NCBI GenBank assembly: GCA_027605045.1
Contig: JAQFWX010000004.1
Coordinates: 1,312,683 to 1,376,682 of the forward strand
Length of the DNA stretch: 64,000 bases
Source: Phallus indusiatus
Taxonomy: Eukaryota; Basidiomycota; Agaricomycetes; Phallales; Phallaceae
Direction: 5' to 3'
Shown: piece after piece, positions 32,946 to 50,813 of the stretch
How the letters are laid out: each line of letters starts with the position of its first letter
Position numbering within the stretch: position 1 is the first letter of the stretch
Made by a program: the position numbers and the translations under genes
Notes under the pieces: generated by a model
What the model was told of the DNA's origin: nothing
What the model saw: only the letters and a program-made list of their open reading frames with translations
The model's database searches: none

Positions 32946-33477
32946 TTAATCGTCGTCTTTTATGTTATGTTTGGCTTTCAGTGTGGCGAGCTCCTCCTCC
33001 CTCTTGGCCAAGTCAGCCTTCAGGCTTGCGGCGTCTTGTCGTGCAGGCATATGATATAGCACTAAAAAAAGAATAAGATATAAAACGAAACCATCTACTT
33101 GATTGAGTGGCGTACCAACTATGTACCGTTCTTGTAAATGGAAACCGTTCAAGTGTTCAAGCGCGTTTTTGGCCTGAAGAAAAAAGCTTGGAGGCATGAA
33201 ACATAAAAAAGATATGCAAGACTTACGTCCATGACGTCGTCGAATACTACAAATGCCGTTCCCTTAGTTTTGGCTTCATTCCCAAGTCGTATTTGGCGTA
33301 TTCCACCGTATCGTCCAAAGAGGTCATACAGGTCGTCGCCAGATATTTGGTAGTTCAAGTTTTTCACGAAAAGTATTCGATTTGCACCGGGAGGTAGCTT
33401 TGACTAGAATCAAAGTTAGAAAGCAGCTGAAAATAAAACATAAGCCTAAACCTTACATTTTGACCGCGAAGAGACAT
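32946..33477 (-). CDS. SF3B6: SF3b subunit p14 (SF3B6), RRM protein
   Basis: SF3b14/p14 is the small RRM protein of SF3b that lies next to the branch-site adenosine. Exon 1 (MSLRGQN) joins SKLPPGANRILFVKNLNYQI; RNP-2 is ILFVKNL and RNP-1 is GTAFVVFDD. DAKNALEHLNGFHLQERYIV and VLYHMPARQDAASL follow, and the short charged tail ends HNIKDDD. Residues and length (about 120) match SF3B6. It is the third splicing-related gene in a row, with 110 bases to the next gene's ATG on the other strand. Confidence 0.9.
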
Positions 33478-33587
33478 GTGGTCCTGTATGGATTGGGCTA
33501 TTCGCGATTACGTAATGGCAATAAATTGCGTGCTTGCCAATTGTCATCGGAAATGAGTACTTTGCATTTTCATCTTTGACTTCTCTG

Positions 33588-35275
33588 ATGCTACGCAGCT
33601 CGTTTGGTAGAGCGATAAGAACATTTTCTGAACATGTCTCTGCAACGCCTCGTCCGTCACCATCGTTTCCTTGCGTTGAAGCGCATTCCATTCGAGCTTC
33701 AAGGATATTGGCTGCAACCAAGGCACAGTCGCCAAGTAAATCTAGTGTCGATACCGAAGGAGGAATAACGAGTTCCACCTCACAATCAACATGCGGTAAT
33801 ACCTCTCCATCTTCAAGTGGGCCAGAACCTCCGTATGCCCGTCCAACTCCTTCGTCATATCATCTATTCTCAGAAAAGCAACCAATGAATCTTGTATATT
33901 CTTCCCCGCTACCCTGCTTCGATGTCGCTTACGAAACATGGGGAGAATTATCCCCCAGAAAGGACAATGCGATCTTATTATTCACGGGACTCTCGGCATC
34001 ATCTCATGCTGCGCCAACTCCGTTAAATCCTTCCCAAGGCTGGTGGGGAAATTTCATAGGACCTAGAAAAGCTCTAGATACCGACCAGTTTTACGTCATT
34101 TGTGCAAATGTTTTAGGGGGATGTTACGGATCCACTGGTCCCTCATCTATCAATCCAGAAACAGAGCAGCCTTATGCAACACATTTCCCGATAATTTCCG
34201 TTTTTGACATGGTCAATGCCCAATTTCGTCTCCTGGATCATTTGGGAATCGAAAAGCTGTATGCAAGTGTTGGGTCATCAATGGGTGCAATGCAGAGTTT
34301 GGCTGCCGGCTGGCTTTTTCCACACCGTGCTGGTAAGATTGTCAGTATTAGTGGAACTGCGCGCAGTAGTCCAAGCAGCATTGCCATGCGTTTTGCGCAA
34401 AGGAGTGGTAAGGTTACATCCTTCTCGCCTGGAAAATGTTTATACCTTGCGTTCGCATAGTTCTAATGTCCGATCCGAATTGGAATAATGGCTTTTATTA
34501 TGATAGATTACCCCGCATGCCGGAATGAAACTGGCTCGACGTGAGTCCTGATAGAATTACGAACACTCACATTCACAAGCATAATCAGAAATTGCCACCA
34601 TAACCTATCGGTCCGGGCCCGAGTGGGATTTGAGATTTGGTCGGCGCCTTCGCCCATTGCCCAGTGGGGTCGAGCACAATCCGCTTGATGCGCTGAAGCC
34701 CCGGCTTCCTGCACTATGTCCCGATTTTCTTATTGAAACGTACCTGGATCACCAGGTAATCCCCGTCCGTCATATTGGTTATACAAAATTAATATCGAAT
34801 TGTATACGCATATAGGGGGAAGAGTTCTGTTTGAAATACGACGCGAATTCCCTGATATATGTGTCGAAGGCTATGGATCTTTTTGATATGACGGCAGAAG
34901 CACTAGAAGAGTTGAATTTGCGGACATCTTTTGACGACGCGCATATCGATATATCACATGCTAAGACACCGACGCCGCCATCTTATCTCGCTTCCTTGGC
35001 GAGGGGTTTAACGCCATTGAAGAACACTCCTGTTCTAATTCTCGGCGTCCAGTCGGACATTTTGTTTCCAGTAGAACAACAACGGGAATGCGCGGAAGCA
35101 CTCCGCATGGCGGGTAACAACCAGGTTGTTTATTATGAACTAGGTGGTGTTTGGGGCCACGATACGTTCCTGTGAGCATGTGCCTAGACTGAGCACACGG
35201 AAAGTCGACTAATTCTAATTTTGTAGACTAGATGTCCGGAATGTCGGAGGTGCAATCCGTGGATTTTTGACGTGA
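33588..35275 (+). CDS. cysA: Serine O-acyltransferase, CysA/Cys2-like (homoserine O-acetyltransferase fold)
   Basis: Alpha/beta-hydrolase-fold enzyme that activates serine for cysteine synthesis in fungi; sister to Met2. ATG 33588 gives [20 protein letters not shown], a likely mitochondrial presequence, which favours the CysA type over cytosolic Met2. The nucleophile is in [13 protein letters not shown], the Asp in [14 protein letters not shown] and the His in [29 protein letters not shown] and [14 protein letters not shown] support the family. Oddity: after YYDRL the frame breaks; adding one C to the CCCC run at 34511-34514 gives [11 protein letters not shown], the family motif. Serine versus homoserine as substrate, and acetyl versus succinyl as donor, cannot be settled by eye. 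Confidence 0.82.
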
Positions 35276-35448
35276 ATACCACTTAGCGAAGTATATTTAG
35301 AAAAAATAATTCACAAGGGATTTACAAAAAAATACAAACCGAATTCGATAAATCTGAGTTCTAAAATCCAATACTCCATACATGTTTGATTTCCACGACT
35401 GATAATGACATAATGACATAAGCCGAAACGCTCTTTCGATTCTTCCAC

Positions 35449-38096
35449 ATGTCAATGGACGGTGACGAAGAACGACAGTCGCCCGGAAGGGTGTCTATGA
35501 CAAGATCCCGCTCAATGTCTGTGAATCCAATTAATACGACCGACTTGCCCACCCCTTCCCAACGAAACACCTCAGACATGGAGCAACTCGGTCCACGCCT
35601 TTCACCCTCTCACATTAGACAGACTATCAATCCCAATGACCCCGATGTCAGAGAGAGACAGAGGACGATGGACGTTGACATTGCATTGCAAATGTCCAGA
35701 GCCAGGCGAGGCAGTGCCAGTGTCTCCATTCCTGGTCGACAGTTATCCATGTCAGGCAACGTTCCTATTGCAACTCCTTCACCCATTCGAGCCTCCCCAG
35801 AACAGGCATTCTCCTTTTTCCCTCCTCATGAAGAAGAAACAGTGCCTACCTCGAGGCCCGATGACCAGGATGACCAAATGGACCATCATATTCCTTCCGG
35901 CCTTCACCCTCACGTTACTGCTTTAGACTCTCACCAACCGTTCAATGTTAACGATGTTCTTTCTCAAAGCGTAACACCTGAGGTTTCATTTAATCTGAAT
36001 CAGGGAGCGCACGACGTGCAAGACCATCCCAATGCCCTGCCAATGTATCAAGCTACTGTACCCCGTTCAAACTTCGACTTCTCTCATATGGAGCAATTTT
36101 GTATCGAGGAGAAACGTCGACTTGGGTTAATCTCTTCGACGGAACCGAAGTCGTTATTATCCAGGGTTCAGTCTCAGGGTGGGAAGTCTACTCCTCGCTC
36201 ATCCATGGAGGCTACGGTTCCCCCAGCTTTGCCTTCGAATGGGGAGTCTGAAGATGCAACACCTGAGCGGTCCTCCTCTCCAGAGGCATCTCGAGTGCGA
36301 CACAGGAGAGTTTCTCAATCTCTCAATATTCAAGGGGCTCGACGGAGCAAAATTGGAAAGCTTGCACTGTTCGAGGGCAACGTTGGAAATGATGGCATTT
36401 TTGGGGCTCCGGCACCTTCATTCATCCACGCTAATGAAGGTCGTTTCGCGTCAGGTCCTTCTGGTTGGAACTTAGGTCCTCATATGGGACAAGGTCATGA
36501 TAGACCATATCGATTTTCGTTTTATTCAAACGCCCTCCTTGCGACGATTCATGCCCGTAGTTTGTCTGAACTTCCAGCTGAAGGGCAAAGCTTTGAAGAT
36601 TTTTTTCTTGGCATCTCTAAACCAAATGAAGAAACGAGGAAAAATGCTGCATCTCCTACGAATAGACTGACCCGAACGTTGACCCCAGCTGCTTCTCGGC
36701 AGATGAATTCTCCCGCCCCAAGCAGTGGCCATATCACTAGCAATGACAAACGAGATCGACCACCAGAAGGACTGGCAGAAGAAGACTGGGAAGGGAAAAC
36801 TTGGTGGCTGGATGTTTTGGACCCTACGGACGAGGAAATGAAAATGCTAAGCAAGGTGACATACTTAACCTACTCCCTCGGTTGCCTCTTGACAATTATT
36901 TTAGGTGTTTTCTATTCACCCACTGACAACGGAAGATATTCAAATGGAGGAAGCTCGCGAGAAAATCGAATTATTTAGAAATTACTACTTGGTGTGCTTC
37001 CGTTCTTTCGACCAGGATCAGTATTCCCCGACGTACCTGGAACCTGTGAACATGTATATCATCGTTTTCAGGGAGGGAACTCTGTCTGTATGTATATTCT
37101 TGGTTATTATTGTGGTAGTCTAATCACTAGTTTTCAGTTCCATTTTCGGCCAACTCCTCATCCTCAAAACGTTCGGCGTAGAATAACCCAACTGAAAGAT
37201 TATATTAATGTTACTTCCGACTGGATTTCATATGCCTTGATTGATGACATCACCGATGCCTTTGGTCCTCTTATTCAGAGTATTGAGTACGAGGTCGATA
37301 GTATTGATGAACTCGTCTTAATTCTGAAAGAAGCGGAGCAAAGCGACATGCTGAGACGGTAAGACACATTTTCACAGCTAAGGCCCTACCTATTCTTATC
37401 CATTCCCTTTCAGAATCGGCACTTGTCGTAAAAAGGTGATGGGATTGTTAAGACTTATGGGAAATAAGGCGGATGTCGTTAAAGGCCTGGCCAAAAGGTG
37501 CAATGAGAATTGGAGCGTCGCGCCAAAATCAGATATAGTAAGCAACAAGAAATGTTATTCAATTTTCAATCTCACCTCCGCCACCTAGGGCCTTTATTTA
37601 TCTGATATTCAAGTAAGCTTCCTCCAAATTTACACCCGTAATTTAGAGATTCCTAACCAATCTCTAGGATCATTTAATTACTATGACTCAGAACTTGAAC
37701 CATTACGAAAAAATTCTGTCTCGCTCCCATTCCAATTACCTAGCCCAAATTTCTATTGAAATGACCGACGCAAATAATCAAATCAATGATGTCTTGTCAA
37801 AATTAACTGCGTTGGGTACGGTCCTTATCCTATGAACTTGATTACAGGTCAGTTATACTTCTTTTACCGAGATATTTTATAACCCGAAAATGTTTAGGTC
37901 TTTGGGGTATGAACGTCCACGTGCCAGGTCAAGACGACACAGTTGTCAGTTTCTTCTCAATATTGTGGCTTTTTGCCTTGATATGCTAATTTGTTTGCAG
38001 ACCTATTGGTGGTTCTTCTCCATCGTTGGCTTTCTCGTCGCCATCGCTGTCGTAGGATCTTTCCTTGCATACAGACTGATGGTTGGTCGGTCATAG
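35449..38096 (+). CDS. CorA-type Mg2+ transporter (Alr/Mnr2-like)
   Basis: Fungal CorA proteins carry Mg2+ across the plasma or vacuolar membrane. A long Ser/Pro-rich cytosolic N terminus (MSMDGDEERQSPGRVSMTRS, about 400 residues) precedes the CorA core: WWLDVLDPTDEEMKMLSKV, FSIHPLTTEDI (after splicing), YNVTSDW-like INVTSDWISYALIDDITDAF, and a long helix ending VLIPMNLITG. The signature Gly-Met-Asn is present in LWGMNVHVPGQD, and two membrane spans follow (WWFFSIVGFLVAIAVVGSFL). The long N terminus favours Alr/Mnr2 over mitochondrial Mrs2. The frame breaks once at GTLVLIP-MNL: one C must be added at 37829-37830. Confidence 0.85.
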
Positions 38097-38506
38097 AACA
38101 TAGAGCATAGAGCCAACCTTTTACTCGGTACTGGACTTGGGGGTTTATACTTTTTATGCAGACATTTGTATCCTTTTACACAACATTTGCTTATCGAATA
38201 TAGTGCTTTGATTACTTGATTAGAAAACAACATTCTATGACCTACACAAGACACAACTTAATATAATACCATATCCTACACCTGATATCGCGAATCCAAC
38301 TAAAAGGAATTCTTTTGACCAAAAAATTAGAGTTAAACTGTATAGCTTGTGGTATGTGAGCGGAGGTGAGATTAGAGAGACTTCGATTTAGTTTCAACAT
38401 GTATGAAATCTGTGGGGTCGATTCTGTGGCAATACAGCTCGACCAGAAAGAAAGTCAGGCTTAGGGACCAGGCTTGACTAAAGAAACTAAGTCGACTTTC
38501 AGTGAA
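38097..38506. other. Convergent intergenic gap, no gene seen
   Basis: This gap lies between the ends of the CorA and KDM5 genes. AT-rich 3' flanks; no open frame, RNA motif or repeat that I can support. Confidence 0.5.
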
Positions 38507-44095
<5,589 letters not shown>

Positions 44096-44853
44096 TTGCC
44101 ACTGCAGTTGAGAATATTTTCCAACTGTCTGGGGGGGATCGAGTATTCAAGTTATGGCAAGTACAGAACGGTTCATTTCAAACCCCGCTCGAAGAAAGCT
44201 CCTATGCACCGTACTCGATGAATGTAGTTTATCCTCTTTTCATACATGGGAAATCACTGTATGCGACTAAATGCTTCTGTGGCTATATGATGTTTTATAT
44301 TTGAATACTTTGCAAGTCTTTCAGCTTGCAGCTCATCCCTTGGTGATTTGGCGGCGCGCTTACATAACTTCGTTTCTGAACTGTTGAAGTTGTCCAAGTC
44401 TGAGAAGGAAAAAAATTCTCAAGACTTACTTGGAACCGCGGATGTACAATAATCCCATGAACCTTGATTATATCTGTCAGGCGACTTGAGCTTTCTTGTG
44501 ATAATGACGTAGACTAAGCCCTATGCGGCCCTTGAAGAAATAATCGTGACATTGAAAGCACTTTTCGAACAGACTCGTTCCTTCTAGAAGGCTTTCTGAG
44601 AAGGGAGGGTTTACAAAACTCCAACAAAAATTCCAAAAAAAAATCAAAATGTATTCTATTTGCACAAGTTTTGGATTCATCGGTGAAAGCTTGGTCAGTG
44701 CTGTACGACTTAGGAGAACGGCCGAAAAAGCTCATTAGACGGCTTGGACGGCAGCAGTGGCTGACAAAGCGGAATGTTCGCGCTTCAACCCTTGAGAGTT
44801 GTGGCAGAGCAACAGCACACGACGCGCACTAATTGACGCGTCTTCGACCAACA
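44096..44853. promoter_or_regulatory. Divergent KDM5/NSP1 upstream region with TGACGCGTC
   Basis: The 758 bases hold no convincing gene. TGACGCGTC lies at 44834-44842, 11 bases before the NSP1 ATG, in the same form as in the proteasome promoters. Being so close to the ATG, it may lie at or after the transcription start. Confidence 0.4.
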
Positions 44854-46658
44854 ATGTCAACCAACAACTTTGCTAACATTTTCGCTGCAGGATCCTCCTC
44901 GACACAAGCCTCATCTAGTACCCCCGAGACCAATACATCAGTTCCCTCTTTGTTTTCCAACACTACGAGTAACGCTTCTCAGCTAGCTAAGCCACCGTCA
45001 CTTTTCGGCCAAACCAGCAGTTCAGGAGCTGCTGCGACGCCTCTCGCAGCACCTGCTTCGTCTAGCCCATTTGCAAGTTCTTTTGGAAGCCTAACCTCAA
45101 AGCCCAGTACTCAGGGCGGGAGTCTTTTTGGCGCACCGAAAGATAATGCAACAACACCCTCATTTGGATCTGTTCCAGGTGGTTCACTATTTGGAAATCA
45201 ACAATCGACTTCTTCCGGATTAGCTGCTGCCAAATCACCATTTTCAAGTCTTCCCACAGGAAGTTTGTTCGGTGCAGGAACGTCTACAACGACGGCACCT
45301 GGAGAAAATCCACCCAGTCTATTTGGTCCTAAGCCGGCAACGCCTAGTGCTGACGCAGCTAGCGCCCTACCAGATAAACCAACAATAGGTAGTCCGGCTC
45401 CGTCATTATTTGGAAACCTTAGCTCAACCACTGCAAAACGTAATTACGCACCCCATTCATTTCTACTGAAATTGATTTTGTTTCAGCCTCTCTCCCCATC
45501 CCTGATTTGTCTGCAGGTGTACAGAAAAAGAATGAGGGAGACACTCAGTCATCTTCAGCTGTCAAGCCAATTTTTGGAGGAGAAATAGCTAAGGACCCCA
45601 ATACGGGTGATAAGGCTGAAGGTGCATTAAAGCCTGAAAACAAATTAGGTTGTGAGTGAATTTGAGAATGCTAAATGCATTGTCGATTTTAATTTTCAGC
45701 TTCAGCCACTTTTCCGTTAGGAGGCTCCAAAGAACTCTCCTTGACAAATAAGGACGGACAACTCAAAGGTACTTGCGGTAGGCTCAGAACGAAGGTTTCA
45801 TGTACAGGTAGACTCAATCCTTTTACCAAGATCCCGCTGCTACTGGATCAGCCGCGGCGACTAGTACAACCACTACGGCTGTCCCTGCACCGTCCATGTT
45901 GAGAGGGAAAACAGTCGAGGATATTGTTAATCGATGGTCCGCTGAATTAGAAACACAAGCACGAGCGTTTTCTCAATTTGCCAGTGAAGTAGCAGTTTGG
46001 GACAGAGCTCTTGTTGAAAATGGGAATTACGTATGTTGTCTATGGCAGGGTGTTCATACATGTACTGATTTTTTACTAGATTTCGGCTCTGTACGCCGCT
46101 GTGATACAAGCTGAGTCTACCCAAGCTTCCCTTGATCAAACTTTGGAGCACGTTGAACAACAACAACGTCAATTAATTTCTACTCTGGATCAATATGAAA
46201 CAACGGCGAGCGATATTCTCCACGGTTCTGCGGGTATTATGGCATCTACTGAAGGACTAGGGCTGGCCGATTCTGAACGCGATAAAAGGTACATTCTCAA
46301 CCCAGATTTGATAGAATTGTGCTAACGGCTGTTTAGTTATGCTTTGGCAGCTAATTTGTATACGCAGTTGGATGACCTATCCAATTCATTGACACAAATG
46401 GTGGAGGCCGTAAATGGATTGAACATTTCCTCTGTACCTACCGCAGCACTAGGAGAGGGCTCGAACGAGGATCCAATTTTAACTATAGCTGGAATCCTCA
46501 ATGCTCATCTTTCCAGTTTGCAGTGGATTGATACATACTTACGAGACATGGAAACCAAAGTCAAAGATGCGGAGCGTAAAATACATGAAGTGGATAGACG
46601 CGGATCAGACGGGTTCTCTAAAGTCAGGAGCTTCGGGTTATCATCTTCCCGTCGATAG
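44854..46658 (+). CDS. NSP1: FG nucleoporin Nsp1/Nup62
   Basis: Nsp1/Nup62 lines the central channel of the nuclear pore and also joins Nup82. ATG 44854 gives MSTNNFANIFAAGSSSTQAS. The first half is Ser/Thr/Ala/Pro-rich with scattered FG repeats (SLFGQTSSSG, GGSLFGAPKDN, GGSLFGNQQ, SLFGPKPAT, PIFGGE). The second half is the family's coiled coil: GKTVEDIVNRWSAELETQA, FSQFASEVAVWDRALVENG, then AVIQAESTQASLDQTLEHVE and WIDTYLRDMETKVKDAERKI. It ends VRSFGLSSSRR. About 500 residues over seven or so exons. Together with NUP82 at 8-11 kb, two members of one pore subcomplex share this window. Confidence 0.9.
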
Positions 46659-46776
46659 TTAATTTTTTCTGTAATAAGATTCTTTGTTTTGATACTTCGA
46701 TGTTTTCTGCCGTCGCACTAACAACTGTAAGAAGGGTGAATGTATCATGTAAGGTGCTAATCCAGCGATATTCAGA

Positions 46777-46860
46777 GCACCTATGGCTCAATGGCAGAGC
46801 GCCAGACTTCTATATACTTCCTTCATCTGGAGGCTGCGGGTTCGAGTCCCGCTAGGTGTA
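46777..46860 (+). tRNA. tRNA-Arg(UCU) with a 12-base intron
   Basis: Acceptor arms GCACCTA (46777-46783) and TAGGTGT (46853-46859) pair with one end G-U pair, and the discriminator is A. The D arm (GGCTCAATGGCAGAGC) and T arm (GCGGGTTCGAGTCCCGC) are perfect. The anticodon stem is CCAGA/TCTGG; the loop reads CT-TCT-A, then a 12-base intron (TATACTTCCTTC) one base after the anticodon, then A. That is the standard eukaryotic tRNA-intron site. Anticodon TCT reads AGA. A T run follows at 46867. Confidence 0.93.
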
Positions 46861-46954
46861 GTGGAATTTTTTGTAATGATTTTTGAGCGTATATCAATAA
46901 TATTGCATTTTATTACAACATACAAATCATACTATAAACATTGATGACGTTAAT

Positions 46955-49900
46955 TTAAACGACGCTATAACGGCCAGCAGTGGCGAAGGTGCCCTTGACT
47001 CTGCTTGAAGGGCTGCCGCGGATGCTTCGACAAGCAACCTCTTAATTTCTCTGACAGCTTGCTCGACCTTGAAAAAACATAATTAGGTTACTTTGTAGCA
47101 ATTTTCCTAAAAACGTACTCTGAACTCTTCGTTTGACTCAACGAGCAGGTGCAATTTAGGAGGGCCCTCTGGCGGTGGTTCCTTGCCTGACTCATAGTAG
47201 ATACCTAAATAACGTTTGCCCAACCGCTTTAATAGGTACAGAATATAAGAAACTCAAACCTTTATTTGTAACTGAGGCTCCCGTCATGTCAATCAACTAA
47301 GAAAGAGACATCAGTTTGTGGTGGTTCGTTTATAAGCATGAGTAATTATTACCTGTGTCATAGTCTCCTTGTTGGTCACTCGCCAACGGGCTTTTTGAGG
47401 GTAATCATTGATAGGGATGATAGCATGGAAGTCGGTTGCATCAGCTTTACTTTCAAGGTGAGACTGTATAACAAGCTTAGATGCTCGGACTTGTGCATTA
47501 AGTTTGGCAACTACACTTTGAGCTTGTCGATAAGCGGCAGAGTCTTTTCCTGCCTTAGCCGCGGCTTCTTCAGCGGCTCGCAAGGAAGTCTGAATTTTCT
47601 TTTCGTCTTCTCGTGTTTTTGCCAAAATCTTCAGAGCATCTGGGGCGGGACCGCGTTTAATCTCCACTTTGAAGTTGCCAAACGTCATGTCATCCGCTGG
47701 AGCAGCAGGAGCTTTCGCCACCGGTTCTTCAACCTTTTCCTCTTTCTCGTCTTCACCACCCTCTCCATACGCTTTACGCTCAGCCTTCTCTTTGGCGTCG
47801 CGTTCTTTATCAAGCCTATCCAGACCTTTGCCACCAAACCCTGAACCAGCTGCGTGGGCCTTGCCAGCTTTGACCTTCTCCATGAACCCTTCAACGGACA
47901 TGAGAAAAAGAAAATGTAAGCAACCACTAATAACTTACCATTCGAAAGAGCTTCTAAATCGGGAGGAACAGTCGCATTACTCGCCTTCAAAGCTCGGTAT
48001 ATATCCACCGAATAGCGGTCTTGTTCGGGTGTAATGAAAGTTACGCACGTGCCTTTATTTCCCGCTCTGCCTGTACGACCCGCGCGATGAACATAATCTT
48101 CCATGTGGTTGGGAGCATCGTAGTTGATAACCAGTTTCAGCTGTTTGACGTCTAACCCTCGAGCGGCCACGCTTGTCGCTGTAACAATTGGAACAACTCC
48201 TGCTTTGAAATCCGCGATAGTCTGGTCCCGGTCAACTTGATCCTTTCCTCCATGCAAAGACATACAAAGATAACCCTTGCGCATGAGCTCACGAAGTAAA
48301 TTGTCAGCAGCCTCTTGTCTATCAACGAATATCAAGGTACGACATTCAGGATCTTCATTATAAGTTTGACCGAGGATTTCCAGTAAGCGATTAAACTTGG
48401 TTTCCTCTTCTCGTACTTCCACTAGTTGTTCAATTTCGGGTGCCACGACAGAACGACCTCCAACGGTAATTTCCAGTGGTTTTCGAAGAATCTTACGTGC
48501 AAGCGAGTCCATTTGTTTAGGGAATGTAGCCGAAAATAAAACAGCTTGTCGATCAGGCCGAATGTTGTTTATGATTTTCATAACCTGGGGTTCGAAGCCC
48601 ATATCAAACATTCGGTCTGCCTCATCCAGGACGACATACGTGATACGTTTTAAGTTTGTAACACGACCAGAATTAGCGGTAAGAAGATCTATCATTCGTC
48701 CAGGTGTGCAAACGATTATTTCAGCGCCTTTCTTCATCTCTGCAATTTGATCTTTGATAGGAGATCCACCATAAGCGCAGACAGCCTAATAATGTGTCAG
48801 TAATCCAATAATTAGAAGAGTTGACATTTACATACTCGAAGATTAAGAACCTTTAAAAAAGGTTTGCATTCACGATGAATTTGAACAGCCAACTCTCGTG
48901 TTGGAGTCATTACCATAGCGACGGGGCCCTCCATTTGTTCTAGTGGCCGTTGATCTTTGATGTGTCGGAACATAGGTAGTAAAAATGCAATTGTCTTTCC
49001 CGAGCCAGTTTTCGCCACACCGATGACATCTCGTCCTGACATGATAGCAGGAATTGCCTGAGACTGAATAGCGGTTGGGGCTGCGTAATTCAAGCGTTTA
49101 ATAACATCCAGACTAGAGAGAAAGGAGTTAATGAGAGAACGTCTAGATGATCAGAAATGACCACGTACCAACTACTTGGCATACCAAAATGGCTCCATTT
49201 AGTCACTGGTTTCGGACAATCAACACCTCGAATTTTGATACCATCTAATTCCAGTCTGAGCATCTCCGCTTCTTCCTCAGTCATATCCACGATATCAGGA
49301 GGTGGATGATAAAATGCCTTTCGAAAGGGCTCGTAAGCTATCTTAGAATGATCCACAGTCGGAATATCCTTCTTCTTGGCTTTTTTCGCGGCCAACGCCA
49401 AGATATCTTCGGGGTTTAGGTCCGTTGTATCTAATTCATCGACCGGGGCCTCATACTCATCCTCTTCTCCAGCTTCGAAATCATTATCGAGAGCTCGAGT
49501 CTGTCGATTTTTAGTCATTCTCTTCCTATCTTCCGTATTCACTTTGGAGACTTCTTCGACTACAGAAGTCATGAAAGCGTCTAACGGATCGTCTTCGTCT
49601 TCGTCCATAGCATCTGCACTCTTGGATTTGTCAATTTCCATTCTTGGCATGCCGTCGTCGTCATCGTCGTCATCTTCAGCCTCTAAATTCTCGCCTATAC
49701 TGGGAGCATTCTCTGACATGGTCATGTCGACAGGTATATCGCCAATAGTCTGAATTTTTCGAACTGATTCAACGGAATCGTCCATAGAGACCGCGGTTTT
49801 TGATGTTTTAAACGTATCCGCTTTAATTGGTAAGCCTTTTAGACCGAGTCCTACACGATTGAGGCTAACAGCGGGAGAATCTATTAAGGAGTAGATCAAG

Positions 49901-50566
49901 TAATAGCGTATAACAAAGCAACCTTGAGATGTGGGGCTTACTAGAAATATCAGCCGATTTACCAGCCAATGCCATTGCCTTAGCCTTAGCTTCATCAAGA
50001 GCATTCTTTGTTTTTTGCTCTTTTTTCCAGGCGGCCAATTTCTCGCGTCGAGCCTTAAGCTTAGGATCCTCAGCTATAGGTGCTGGCGTTGGAGATTTTG
50101 GCGGTGGCGAATCTGCAGAACGACGTGGGGGTGAGCTGGGACGACGTCTATCCCTATCCTTTTCTCTTGCTCTTTCCTTTTCCTTTTCTCTGTCCTTTTC
50201 CCTATCTCTTTCTCTTTCCCTTTCTCTTTCTCTATCCCTGTCTCCTCTTTCCCTATCCCTATCTCCTCTGTCTCTATCTCTGTCTCTGTCTCTGTCTCTG
50301 TCTCTGTCCTTGTCTCTGTCCCTATCGTGATCGCGGCCTCTAGAGCGAGAACGGCGACGCTCCCTGGACCGAGATCTTCGCTTTTCGCTCTTTCTCTTGT
50401 CCCAGTCATCTCGTCGCGAATCCCTTCCGTCCCTGTCCCTGTGGTCCAAATTGGAATCCCTTGTACGCCTAGTTGGCGACGAAGACCGGGGTGAACGGTG
50501 AGACTGCTTACTCCTTTTGTGATACCCATGATCTTCTGGGGAACGACTTCTCTTGTCCCTTGTCAT
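46955..50566 (-). CDS. PRP5: DEAD-box splicing helicase Prp5 (DDX46)
   Basis: Prp5 proofreads U2 snRNP binding to the branch site. The N terminus ([20 protein letters not shown]) leads into a long RS/RD/RE repeat region, then [20 protein letters not shown], an acidic part with a DPLDAFM motif (the DPLD box of Prp5) and [16 protein letters not shown]. Helicase motifs are [66 protein letters not shown] and HRAGRTGR. The C-terminal domain reads [12 protein letters not shown] and [13 protein letters not shown] sequence. The usual end TAGRYSVV appears only if one base is added near 46982-46983; otherwise the frame runs on to 46927. I give the corrected stop (46955). Confidence 0.93.
50150..50330. 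repeat. CTCTGT/CTTTCC simple repeat coding the RD/RE domain of Prp5
   Basis: A stretch of short pyrimidine-rich units (CTCTGT, CCTATCT, CTTTCC) on the + strand encodes alternating Arg-Asp and Arg-Glu in Prp5. The most regular part is about 50270-50320. Length variation among strains would be expected. Confidence 0.8.
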
Positions 50567-50813
50567 AACTTCGATCTACACAAATAGCGATATAGCAAGC
50601 TCACAGAGTAGGTGAGCCTTTTTGTCACATGTTGTCACGGACTGCCATTGAGGAGGAAATTTCATTCCCAACTTGAAGATTCATCTTAGCTCTAGTGATC
50701 TTAACTCATGAGAAGGGTTAATAAGTAGCTCATCTTAGAATGACTCAAAATTGAATTGATTCATAAATAAAATAATGATATTATATCTAACAAGAATTGT
50801 GGGGAACATGTGA

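Noticed and set aside
47338..47844. Open + strand frame of 168 codons opposite PRP5
   Set aside because: The minus strand here codes the conserved Prp5 C terminus; the + frame is an antisense shadow.
49929..50330. Leu/Ser-rich + strand frame that looks like a membrane protein
   Set aside because: It is the reverse reading of the RD/RE repeat of Prp5; simple repeats give such frames on the other strand.
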